Assembly (NCBI GenBank): GCA_030144725.1
Contig: JASKMD010000004.1
Span: forward strand, 2,869,313 to 2,933,312
Origin: Haematococcus lacustris
Taxonomy: Eukaryota > Chlorophyta > Chlorophyceae > Chlamydomonadales > Haematococcaceae
DNA length: 64,000 bases
Direction of reading: 5' to 3'
Positions 37,909 to 48,167 of the stretch are shown here, piece by piece. The position numbers and the translations under genes are program-made. How positions within the stretch are numbered: the stretch's first letter is position 1; every line of letters starts with the position of its first letter. The notes beneath the pieces are model-generated. The model made no database searches and was not told the DNA's origin. It saw only the letters and a program-made list of their open reading frames with translations.

Positions 37909-38159
37909 TCATTTTGGCTACTGTACAGCTGCTCCAGCGTATCGGGGCTGTGAGCTCTCCCAAAGCGTGCTGCATCACAACAGAGAATTATTCAGGTGGT
38001 TTGGGCGGACGGTTGGGCGCACATGAGTACATAGGTTTGGGTGCAGGGCAGCCAAACCTATTTTCGCGAACGTTAAAGCGACGGCAAAGCCCCAGTTCTC
38101 GCGCGCTTGTTGTTGCTTGGGCTGTACTGTAGATGTACAGTTGACTGCCGCACAGTTGA
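37909..38159. other. Spacer between dynein first exon and Crypton start
   Basis: I see no certain exon. It should hold the 5' end of one or both units, which are divergently transcribed. Confidence 0.4.
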
Positions 38160-39220
38160 ATGCCAACGAGGCCTGCCGAGGCTGGAGATGACAGCCTGGC
38201 TGATGGCGTGCGCCGCGATGTCATCGCCGCATCCGGCGGTCAACTCTCAGCGTCCACACTGGCGTGCTACGCCACCCAATACAAGAAGATTAGGGCCCTG
38301 TGCGCCAAGTACCCGGAGGGTATGTGGGACCTGGAGAACCTCGACGCACTTGCTGCTACAGGCATTCTAAATCAAATGCGGAAGGACTACGAATCATCGC
38401 CCGCTGACGGAATGGTAAGCTCCCAACCCATTCTGCAGCTGCTCATGCACTGCAGCACACCTGCAGCCTGCCGCTCCTCATGCACTGTACCACACCTACA
38501 GCCTGCTGCTGCTCATGCACTGCACTACACCTGCAGCCTGCTGCTGCTCATGCACTGTACCACACCTACAGCCTGCTGTTGTTGCTCATGCAATCTGCAG
38601 TCCTACTCAACATTGAGGCAGGTGCACGCCGTGCTGGCAATCAACTACAAGAAGCGCATATTGCAACGCCCCCACGTTGGCCACCCATCAAACCTGATCG
38701 ACGACGCCCTCTACAAGCAGGCCTACAAGAACCTGCTGTACGTTGTCAATGGTTGTGGAAAGAGGTGAGATGACACACTGAGATTGCAACTGACACCATG
38801 ACACATGGACAACATGACACCAGCGAACTGCCTAGTGTGCTGCATGAAAACCTTGCAGGAAGGAAGGTGTGGAGTCACAAGATCAGTGCCCAGCAGGTGG
38901 CATCACCAGGATACAGCTAGCTGAAGTGTCACTGCATCTTGTGAAGGTGCCTGGCCTCAGCCCAGCGTTTTTAAGGTCAGATAATATCATCCTTATGCTC
39001 AGACAAGAAACAAGGGACTAAAGCAATGCATTCCTGTTGGCATCTGCAGGTCAGCCTTCACATGTATGTGGGCAGGGATATCCCGCTTTGATGACATCTG
39101 CCAGCTCTTACTCCAAGACCTGAGACCTCCTACCCTGCTGCCTACTGTGGGCCCTCTGCCTTGCTATCAGTATGGGTTCCTCTTCATTGGTGGCAAGACT
39201 AACACCCCGGTAAGCCCTTG

Positions 39221-39300
<80 letters not shown>

Positions 39301-42300
39301 CATACCTGCTTGCCTGCCTGCCTACATGCATGAATGCAGAACGTAAAGCGCTATCAGTCCTTTACCAGAGCTATGAACTGGGTGGTGTGCCCTGTGAATG
39401 CCATTGGCCATTTCCTTTGGTACAAGTACGTCTTTGCTAACTGGGACATGCCACACCCTGACAAGACAAAGGGAGAGAGAGACCCTTGGTATGCTATGCA
39501 CTGCAGCACACCTGCAGCCTGCTGCTGCTACTGCCCATGCACTGCAGCACACCTGCAACCTGCTGCTGCTACTGATCATGCACTGCAGCACACCCGCAGC
39601 CTGCTGCTGCTACTCATGTGCACTCAGCTGCTGCTGCTAGTGATCATGCACTGCTGCTATTGAACTTCGCAGGCTGACAGAGGCCTTCTTCTGTGTGAAC
39701 AAGACGCATCGAGATAAGGCTGCCAGCTGGCAAGCAGTGGCAGATCAGTTCAAGAAATTGAAGACGCTGTTTGACATCCTCATTGACAGAGTTCTACACT
39801 CCTTCCGCAAGGGTGCCTCCTATGACCTGTACTCCCAAGGGTAAGCCACTAGACATGTGTGCTTGCCCAGCTCACTTCAATGTTAGTGTTGGTGCGTGTC
39901 ATTGTCACAGGGTTCATCTTGATCTCATCCGGATTGTGGGCAACTGGCTGGCTCCTGACAGCATGACCCAAGCTTACACAACGGGGCCATCACCAGTGGT
40001 CCTGGTGCAGCATGGGGATTGGCCAGAGATTGACAACAACTACCTGAAAGGCTATTTCCACGAAAGAATGCTCATAAAGGTTTGTCATAGTCAAAGGCAG
40101 CAGCAACTGCAGGCAACAAGTGTCAGTAGCAACTCAAGAAAAGCAGCCCAAACAGTGCAAACAGCCTGGTGTGCACCCTGCAGGTGCCAAGCACTGCAAT
40201 CCAAGGCCTGTTCCCCTTCCTGAAGGGGTATGAGGACGCAGCCTGCAAGAAGCGGACTGGCCGTCCCGCCGCAAGGCTTGTGGCCCAGGCCATGACTAGC
40301 ATTGGCGAGGTCGTCTTGCAGGACTTCATACACCAAACTGCTGCTGATCAGCTGGAGGGCACGCCCCCAAACCTGACCAGCCCCTTGGCCATGCACATGT
40401 GGAGCCTGCCAGAGGTCCCGGTCTTGGTGAACATACACATCAACAATCTGAAGACCAAGGTGATGCTCTTGTCCACCTACTGCTGCTATTCTTCTCTCCT
40501 GCTGCAGCTGCTCCACTACCTCACTACTGCTCCACTACCTCACTGCTGCTCCACTACCTCACTGCTGCTCCTCTACCTCACTATGCAGGCCTTTGAACAT
40601 AAAAGACCACATGGAGTTCATGACGAGTTGCTGGTCATCCGTGACACCTTGGCTGGGCTGCCCAATGCTCTGATGGGGATGGTTATGGGCAACCCAACCC
40701 AGACCCCTAGCCAGCTGGGAACCCTGCCCCCTCAACTGCTGAGCACCCTGTTGCCTAGCCTGCTGGAGGGCATGCTGCCGAGTCTGTTGGAGCGAGTGCT
40801 GCCTACTTTGCTAAACAGAGTGATGGGCAGCCTGCATGGCCTCCCTGGCCCCCAGGGCCTCCCTGGCCTCCAGGGCCTCCTGCCCTGCCAGGGCCCCGAG
40901 CCAGGGTCACCTGCCTTGTTGGGTCCCCATTCCCCCGCCCCCCAGCACCCTGCCCTCCAGGGCCTCCCTGCCCTCCAGGGCCTCCCTGGCCTCCAGGGCC
41001 TCCTGCCCTGCCAGGGCACCCAGCCTTGGTCCCCTGCCCTACAGGGCACCCAGCCTTGGTCCCCTGCCCTACAGGGCACCCAGCCTTGGTCCCCTGCCCT
41101 ACAGGGCCTCCGTGGCCTCCAGGGCCTCCTGCCCTGCCAGGGCACCCAGCCTTGGTCCCCTGTCCTGCAGGGCACCCAGCCCCCTGCCCCCCAGCACCCT
41201 GGCCTGCAGGGCACCCAGCCTTGGTCCCCTGGCCTGCAGGGCACCCAGCCCCCTGCCCCCCAGCACCCTGGCCTGCAGGGCACCCAGCCCTGGTCCCCTG
41301 TCCTGCAGGGCACCCAGCCCCCTGCCCCCCAGCACCCTGGCCTGCAGGGCACCCAGCCCCCTGCCCCCCAGCACCCTGGCCTGCAGGGCACCCAGCCCTG
41401 GTCCCCTGTCCTGCAGGGCACCCAGCCCCCTGGCCCCCAGCACCCTGGCCTGCAGGGCACCCAGCCCTGGTCCCCTGTCCTGCAGGGCACCCAGCCCCCT
41501 GGCCCCCAGCACCCTGGCCTGCAGGGCACCCAGCCCTGGTCCCCTGTCCTGCAGGGCACCCAGCCCCCTGCCCCCCAGCACCCTGGCCTGCAGGGCACCC
41601 AGCCCCCTGCCCCCCAGCACCCAGGCTTACCCAGCACCCAGGCAGCTACAGCAAGCAAAAAGCAGAAGGGCAGTTATGAGTGGCTCAAGCATAACTGCAG
41701 CTTTGCCGACATGCGGAGGGAGTGGCACCAAGGTCAGCAAGGGGTCAGACCCCCCCTGAAGGTGTTGGACGCTCAGCCAGGGAGGCCATACAGGGTAGGC
41801 ATGGGAAAGACCTTCACCGGCCAGATAGAGTCCTTTAAGGACGGCGTCTTCGGTCTAGAGGTCGTGCTGGAGGTCGAGGGCTTGACTGTGGAGCAGGTTC
41901 AGCAGCAAGCAAATAAGCAGTGGGAGGAGGACGCTGCTAGGGCTGCTAAGGGGCCCAACAGGCACAGGGTTGGCCGGCAATGGTCAGGGCACGTGAAGTG
42001 GCTGGAGGCCACCTTCCCAAACTGCTTCCTTGCTGGGAGGTTGATGAAGAAGGACCCCACCCTATCAGCTGCCATGGCCTATGCAAAGGTCAAGCAGCCT
42101 ACCGAGGTCCTGCCCACACCCTCTCGGGCATTGAAGAAGGCAAGGGTAGAAGCAGGTCTGCAAAGCCCTAATGCGGCTTCTGTCAGAAGGGCACTTCAGT
42201 TTGGGGAGTCACCGGGTGCAGGGTGTGATGTGGCAGCATGTGCGGACAGCGTCATCAAGCACCTGCAAGAGATGGCCCGTGCTCTGCCAGGCATGAGTGA

Positions 42301-42595
42301 GGGTATGGCCTACAAGGAAGTGGTTGGGGGGGTGGAGCTGAGCACGCTGTCCCAGCTGGCTACGGCCCTGTCCCTCCCTGCCCCTGACCCAGCCAAGAAA
42401 GGCCATCAGGGCCTATGTGGCTATTCCTTGTACCTTGCCATGAAACGGGGTGGAGTGGAGGCTCAGCATCCAGGGGTGCAGCCTTCCCAGATCACCCAGC
42501 TCATCGCAGCTGCTTGGAATGGGGTGGGGCCATCTGTCCAGGCTGGTTACAATATGTATGCTGCCATCACAAACAAGTTGGAGGGCAGGAAGTGA
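38160..42595 (+). CDS. Crypton tyrosine recombinase (complete, eight exons)
   Basis: Exons 38160-38414, 38601-38764, 39050-39209, 39340-39488, 39673-39840, 39911-40079, 40184-40459 and 40589-42595 join to 3348 nt (1115 aa). The N-terminal core-binding-like part (LACYATQYKKIRALC) precedes a YR domain: GISRFDDICQLLLQDL (first catalytic Arg), GGKTN (Lys), VLHSFRKG (HxxR), then GNWLAPDSMTQAYTTG (G-W and Tyr nucleophile) and LFPFLKGYEDA, the order found in Cryptons and the NDC10-like fold. A Pro/Gln/Leu-rich repeat region (40840-41640) leads to YEWLKHNCSFADMRREW, resembling a GCR1_C DNA-binding domain. All catalytic residues are present and no stop interrupts it, so it may be active. Cryptons move through a circular intermediate and have no terminal inverted repeats. 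Confidence 0.8.
39219..39299 (+). repeat. (TGCC)n repeat in Crypton intron 3
   Basis: About 20 tetramer units directly after the donor at 39210. Confidence 0.95.
40840..41640 (+). repeat. Coding minisatellite in Crypton (LQGTQP(P/W) repeats)
   Basis: Two alternating unit types of about 27-33 bp encode LQGTQPWSP(V/A) and LQGTQPPAPQHPG; the higher-order period is about 57-60 bp. All units keep frame. The antisense strand is also stop-free but has no gene features. Confidence 0.9.
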
Positions 42596-42689
42596 CGGTA
42601 ACAAGGCTGATGGGTGTTGCATTGGATGTGCATGACCCACCCACAGACCATTCTATGAGAGTGGCGAGGCATGTTGGCATGATTGTATG

Positions 42690-42760
42690 ATGTGGCTTAC
42701 ACCGCTTAAGCCGTCAGCCGTTAGGCTGCTAGGCCGCCCTCGCCCTCTAGGGGTTCGGGA
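42690..42760 (+). repeat. Crypton 3' segment shared with Fanzor-like tail at 3302-3362
   Basis: Includes CACCGCTTAAGCC, CCGTTAGGCTGCT and CCCTCTAGGGGTT. Being common to two unrelated elements, it may mark the end of a Crypton, with a broken Crypton end captured in the other element. Confidence 0.5.
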
Positions 42761-42765
42761 CTTTC

Positions 42766-42770
42766 TGTAA
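42766..42770 (+). promoter_or_regulatory. Possible polyadenylation signal of the Crypton
   Basis: TGTAA, the signal used by Chlamydomonas-type algae, lies 170 nt after the TGA. Short motif; weak support. Confidence 0.3.
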
Positions 42771-42959
42771 CGCACTTCATAGCAAGGCATGGCACAGGCC
42801 TGCTAGCATGGCACAACATTGGTACTTGGCTATTGTGCTTGGCGTTGTGTTGACATTCGTTGAGTCGGTGTTGAGACAGGCTATGTTGCAGCATTCGTCA
42901 TTCTTACATCTTTTACAGCAACCAAAGCATAACGAGACGAGCGGGGCTGTTACTGGGTA

Positions 42960-43259
42960 CATGTTGAAATCATGGCTCAATTATTGCAACACACTTGCTG
43001 CAATGCAATGCAATGCAATGCACTTGCTGCAATGCATCACACCTGCAACCTGCAGCTGCTGTTGCTGCTCATCCCCTGCACCACACCTGCAGCCTGCTGC
43101 TGCTCCTGCTCATCCCCTGCACCACACCTGCAGCCTGCTGCTGCTCCTGCTCATCCACAGCAACACACCTGCAGCCTGCTGCTGCTGCTCATCCACTGGA
43201 GCACACCTGCAGCCTGCTGCTGCTGCTGCTGCTGCTCAACCACTTGACCACACCTGCAG

Positions 43260-43299
<40 letters not shown>

Positions 43300-43415
43300 A
43301 TCCACAGCAGCACACCTGCAGCCTGCTGCTGCTGCTGCTACTGCTCATCCACTGGAGCACACCTGCAGCCTGCTGCTGCTGCTGCTGCTGCTCATCCATT
43401 GGAGCACACCAGCAG

Positions 43416-43449
<34 letters not shown>

Positions 43450-43568
43450 CTCATCCACTTGACCACACCTGCAGCCTGCTGCTGCTGCTGCTGCTGCTGC
43501 TCATCCACTGGAGCACACCTGCAGCCTGCTGCTGCTGCTGCTGCTCAACCACTTGACCACACCTGCAG

Positions 43569-43602
<34 letters not shown>

Positions 43603-43671
43603 ATCCACAGCAGCACACCTGCAGCCTGCTGCTGCTGCTGCTACTGCTCATCCACTGGAGCACACCTGCAG

Positions 43672-43705
<34 letters not shown>

Positions 43706-45000
43706 CTCATCCACTTGACCACACCTGCAGCCTGCTGCTGCTGCTGCTGCTGCTGCTCATCCACTGGAGCACACCTGCAGCCTGCTGCTGCTGCTGCTGC
43801 TCAACCACTTGACCACACCTGCAGCCTGCTGCTGCTGCTGCTGCTGCTCATCCACTGGAGCACACCTGCAGCCTGCTGCTGCTGCTGCTACTGCTCATCC
43901 ACTGGAGCACACCTGCAGCCTGCTGCTGCTGCTGCTGCTGCTGCTCATCCATTGGAGCACACCTGCAGCCTGCTGCTGCTGCTGCTGCTCCTGCTCATCC
44001 ACTGCACCACACCTGCAGCCTGCTGCTGCTGCTGCTCATCCACTGCACCACACCTGCAGCCTACTGCTGCTGCTGCTGCTGCTGCTCATCCACTGGAGCA
44101 CTCTTGCAGCCTGCTGCTGCTGCTGCTGCTGCTCATCCACAGCAGCACACCTGCAGCCTGCTGCTCCTGCTGCTTCTGCTCATCCACTGGAGCACACCTG
44201 CAGCCTGCTGCTGCTGCTGCTACTGCTCATCCACTGGAGCACACCTGCAGCCTGCTGCTGCTGCTGCTGCTGCTGCTCATCCATTGGAGCACACCTGCAG
44301 CCTGCTGCTGCTGCTGCTGCTCCTGCTCATCCACTGCACCACACCTGCAGCCTGCTGCTGCTGCTGCTCATCCACTGCACCACACCTGCAGCCTACTGCT
44401 GCTGCTGCTGCTGCTGCTCATCCACTGGAGCACTCTTGCAGCCTGCTGCTGCTGCTGCTGCTGCTCATCCACAGCAGCACACCTGCAGCCTGCTGCTGCT
44501 GCTGCTTCTGCTCATCCACTGGAGCACACCTGCAGCCTGCTGCTGCTGCTGCTACTGCTCATCCACTGGAGCACACCTGCAGCCTGCTGCTGTTGCTGCT
44601 ACTGCTCATCCACTGGAGCACACCTGCAGCCTGCTGCTGCTGCTGCTGCTGCTGCTCATCCATTGGAGCACACCTGCAGCCTGCTGCTGCTGCTGCTGCT
44701 CCTGCTCATCCACTGCACCACACCTGCAGCCTGCTGCTGCTGCTGCTCATCCACTGCACCACACCTGCAGCCTACTGCTGCTGCTGCTGCTGCTGCTCAT
44801 CCACTGGAGCACTCTTGCAGCCTGCTGCTGCTGCTGCTGCTGCTCATCCACAGCAGCACACCTGCAGCCTGCTGCTGCTGCTGCTTCTGCTCATCCACTG
44901 GAGCACACCTGCAGCCTGCTGCTGCTGCTGCTACTGCTCATCCACTGCAGCACACCTGCAGCCTGCTGCTGCTGCTGCTCATCTCCTGCACACTCAGCCT
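42960..45000 (+). repeat. CTG-rich minisatellite, 2 kb, with higher-order structure
   Basis: Units of roughly 38-55 bp read CACACCTGCAGCCTG, a CTG run of variable length, then CTCATCCACTGGAG or variants (CTTGACCA, CAGCAGCA, GCACCA). A block of about 350 bp recurs near 44036, 44385 and 44756, each with the same variants (CCTACTGC, GAGCACTCTTGCAG). The same unit occurs in Crypton introns 1 and 4 (38430-38590, 39495-39650). Long ORFs on it are low-complexity artefacts. Confidence 0.92.
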
Positions 45001-46019
45001 GCTGCAACCTGTTGCTGGTGCACTCACGCAGCACATGCTCATGCACTGACGCTGGTGCTTGTGCTCATGCACTGACGCTGACGGTGTCTTCGCCGACCTG
45101 AGTCAGCGGCAAGACGTAGATCCGACATTCACGTTGTTGAGTTTTCACGCACTTCACGGCTTCACGCACTTCTGGCTTCATTCCCTTCGGGCACTTCTGG
45201 CTACAAACATATGAACCTGGATCTTCGCATCTTTGCCTGTGCCCCAACCACCTCCCAACCGACCCAGCCCAAACCTCCCGACCAGCTCGGAGCGCCCTCC
45301 AGACCTCACCACGGTCCACCCAGTACCTTGCCCAGCCTTGCCGCAGGCTCCGATACGCGCCGACGCCCAGCGCATGGGCCGGAAAAATCCAGCCCAAACC
45401 TCAGCCATAACAGGCTGACTTGTGTCGCATCAGAATTCAACATGAAATGTACCTTTCTTACACAGGTCGCGTACCTTTGGGGCGTGCCTGCGGTGCCCTA
45501 GCGGTCACAGTCGCCATCACCGCAGTCCGCTAAATCAACGGGGATGGATGCATTGACGCCTGCACTCACGGGCTGCTGCTTCGAACAATATGTGGACGCT
45601 TTCCAACACGAGCCTACTAAGCTACTTGCAAAAATCAAATGTTCGTGAGCACATGTGAAGGTGTCCTAAGCTTTAGCGTTTGCAATTGCATTGTACAAGC
45701 GCGTGAGGCTTGGCTGGGCTGGTGAGGAGTTCAGCAGCCCAGCAGGGCATCGCCCACAGCACAACCTCGTGCTGCCCAGCTGCAACCGCCAGCAATGCCT
45801 TCAGCTGCATACAATACTTGGCAACTTGGCATGCCAGTGCTGTAAGGGATGCCGCCTACACCCAGCAAGATGGGACTCATCACGTTGTGTGTCCTGCCGT
45901 GAATGGCTTCTGCAAATCCAGAGTAGCACTGTAGCACTGTTGCCTGACCGACGCAACAGGGCTACAGCCTGGGATTGGCATGACTGGTACAGCTCAAAGT
46001 GGCCCCTAACACACTCTGC
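45001..46019. other. Mostly unassigned; one possible first exon at 45545
   Basis: At 45545 an ATG opens MDALTPALTGCCFEQYVDAF, which continues HEPTKLLAKIK and reaches a possible GTGAGC donor near 45645. It has ordinary amino-acid composition but no continuation or family that I recognise. The rest, 45050-45540 and 45650-46019, shows no gene. Confidence 0.25.
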
Positions 46020-46510
46020 TGCGCCTTACATTGCTGTACATGTGCCTTAGGCCTTGGGTGAGATTCCTGCTGGCGCTGCTTGCTCTCCCCCATGCGCTGA
46101 TTGCTCAATGCTGCATTGTGTTCCCAGCCCACCACCTGCTTGACTGTGGCGTTAGGGGGGTGGGCATGGCATCCTTGCCTTTGCCCTTGCCTGTGCCCTT
46201 GCTGGGCTGGGTGGGCTTGACAATGCCTGTGTGGTGCCTGTGTGCTTCTAGGCCGGGCTTCTTGGCGGTGCACATCACGCCTTGCAATTGCCAGATTGCG
46301 CTGCTCGATGAGTGCCTTAAGAGACTCGTTTTCCAACCTCAGCTGCCTGCGTGACCTGCATGAGTGCCTGCAGGTGCTGGTTCTTCTCCTCAAGGTCGTG
46401 CAATATAGCATCAAGGAACTCATCAAAAGCCTGTTGCAACTGAGCCTCGGTCATCAGCATCTCCTTCTCGGCCTGCACCTCCCAGGCAATGTCCTTAGCC
46501 CTCCTTGCTA
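46020..46510 (-). pseudogene. Strongly decayed Fanzor-like remnant with coiled-coil stretch
   Basis: The minus strand reads EHNAALSNQRMGESKQRQQE, a degraded RDCNAALNMQRIGES, preceded by a KGTGKGKGKD Lys-rich run as in subfamily A. Further upstream, in shifting frames, are heptad-like segments (EKEMLMTEAQLQQAFDEFL; LRLENESLKALIEQRNLAIA). I do not know whether the coiled coil belonged to the nuclease. Frameshifts separate all parts. Confidence 0.45.
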
Positions 46511-46858
46511 CGGTACCATATATCCTGTCCTAGGTGCGTTTATCAGGGCTTGAAGGTGAGAACGCCGCCGGCTACAACCCATCAGTTTGCGTTTTGCTAG
46601 GACAGGGACTGAGGGTGGGAGGCTGGCACTTGAAAGGGGGTGGGATGCTTATGCATGGGCTTGGAGGGGGGGGGGGCGGGAGGGGAAGGGAGGGGGTGGG
46701 AGGGCGGGGCTGGGTGTATTTAAATGCTGGGCGGCTTCGCGCGCCTTCTCAAAGCTCCTGTCTAGTCGCCCCTGGTGTGGCTCCGGTGTACATGCGAAGA
46801 CAGTTGTCGGTTTCTAGTCGCTTAGGTTTCACTTCTGCAAGCCGGGTGAAGAGTAGAC
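46511..46858. other. DPM3 upstream region
   Basis: A G-rich stretch at 46640-46715 precedes a TATTTAAA-like element at 46717-46724 in the DPM3 promoter interval. No exon seen. Confidence 0.4.
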
Positions 46859-47346
46859 ATGAGGAGCAGCCCCGTGCGTGTACTTGCCGCTCTGACAGTG
46901 ATCTGGATCGCTTGTGTGGCACGCAGCTGGCAGTCTCCCGAGCACCGTATTGCCGCACTGCTGGTGAGCGAGCTCCACGCGCTGTAGTAGCTGCCGCTGT
47001 TAATCAGGCTCCATGTTCGCCACCCTCTTGGCAGGCACCGCTAGCTGTTCCTGCCGCCCTAGGAGTGTTCCTGCTTGTGCGGCTGGTGCACGGAGTTATT
47101 ACTTTCAACAGCTGCCCAGAAGCCTTGGAGTCACTCCAAAAGGTAAACAGAAAGGTAGCCCTTTAGAGAGAAGGCGTATCAGTTGATGCTGAAGCAAACG
47201 TAAACAAACATTTACCTCTACCGTGTTTGCAGGAGCTCGCTGTCGCCAAGGAAGATCTCATCAATTCCGGCACATGGCAGCTGGCACAAAGAATCATAGA
47301 GCAGCATGACCAGCGCACGTCAATGCAGCCACCGCCAACACAGTAG
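46859..47346 (+). CDS. DPM3: Dolichol-phosphate mannosyltransferase subunit 3
   Basis: Three exons, 46859-46963, 47035-47142 and 47233-47346, give a 108-aa protein. Two hydrophobic helices (VLAALTVIWIACVA and VPAALGVFLLVRLVHGV) are followed by the family signature ITFNSCPEALESLQKELAVA and a coiled-coil-like KEDLINSG. DPM3 tethers the catalytic DPM1 to the ER membrane to make dolichol-phosphate mannose for N-glycosylation and GPI anchors. It is slightly longer than animal DPM3 (about 92 aa) because of a hydrophilic Gln-rich C-terminus. The nearest neighbour on the other strand is a cis-prenyltransferase, which could supply the dolichol chain. Confidence 0.82.
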
Positions 47347-47419
47347 GAGCAGCGTCAGGCCTCACACATCTGCTGATATTGCCAATAAGAAGATGGCTTG
47401 CACTGCTGAAGCCGTCAGC

Positions 47420-47684
47420 TGCTTGGCCGCGATCCGTGGTGCGTGTGAAGGGGCGTGTGAAGGGGGCCATCAACACAGGCAAGCTGGCATACCTTGCAAC
47501 CAGTGGCGCTGATGGTGATGGTGGTGATGGTAGTGATGGTGGCGGTGGTGGTGATGGTGATAGTGAAGGTAGTGATGGTGATATTGGTGATGGTAGTGAT
47601 GGTGTGCGCTACCTGCTTGCAGTGTAGAGTGCTGCAGGCCTACCTGCTCTCGCATCCGCTCCAACTGCTGCTCAATGTTGTGCT
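47420..47684 (+). repeat. Duplicated fragment of the cis-prenyltransferase gene
   Basis: This matches 53890-54135: a GGCAAGCTGG...AACCAGTGG block, a GATGGT-rich middle, then an 80-bp nearly identical stretch containing the exon 1 / intron 1 boundary of the cis-prenyltransferase (CTGCAGGCCTACCTGCTCTC). Homology ends exactly where the subfamily B fragment begins at 47685. Confidence 0.8.
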
Positions 47685-47977
47685 CCCAGCGGGCAGGAGA
47701 GAGCAAGTGGCGCCCACTGGAGCTGTGCAGGTGGCAACACCGAGGAGTGGATCCTGCCAAGGACAAGGAGTACCCAGCATTGGGCTCCAAGAAGATGCGA
47801 GACCGAGCACTCGAGGCCCAAGCCCAGCTGCCTGTAGCACAGTAGCGTGTGTGCACTAGGCAATGCTGAAGTTGTTGCTTACATCAGAGCATGTGTTTCA
47901 TGCCAACTTCTATTGGCCCACCCTTGGAAGGGGGTGGGGGCAGGAAATTAGGTATTGGCGCCGGCTGTTTCAGGTAT
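47685..47977 (+). pseudogene. Fanzor-like subfamily B 3' fragment with tail
   Basis: QRAGESKWRPLELCRWQHRG through KKMRDRALEAQAQLPVAQ to TAG (47843-47845), then the subfamily B tail with its hairpin and GGCTGTTTCAGGTAT. It starts inside RuvC-III. The tail is interrupted at 47977 by the next element and resumes at about 49180. Confidence 0.75.
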
Positions 47978-48167
47978 AGGCTCGGTGCAGGCTGTTTAGC
48001 AGGCTGTCTAGCAGGCAGTCAAGAAGTCACGATGGTTGCAGTCCTGTGGGTCGTGCTCCAAGGCATTTTTCACGGTATTTTTTCACGGGAAATTCACGGG
48101 CTGTATTTTTCACGGAAAACCCAAATTGTTAGGAAATGCCCCCGCCAGTCGCACTGCGCATCGCGTG

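Noticed and set aside
40732..41658. Antisense ORF of 308 codons (GCWGAGGWVPC repeats) opposite the Crypton
   Set aside because: It lies wholly within the coding minisatellite and mirrors its periodicity. The sense frame continues into recognisable domains, the antisense one does not.
38160..42595. Calling the 38-42 kb gene a host NDC10/CBF3-like kinetochore protein
   Set aside because: The full catalytic set and the multi-copy-looking end sequence favour a Crypton. A domesticated host gene cannot be fully excluded from one locus.
42972..45101. Cys/Leu/Ala-rich ORFs up to 498 codons over the CTG minisatellite
   Set aside because: All three frames are open because the unit has no stop. The frame changes between units and there is no conserved domain.
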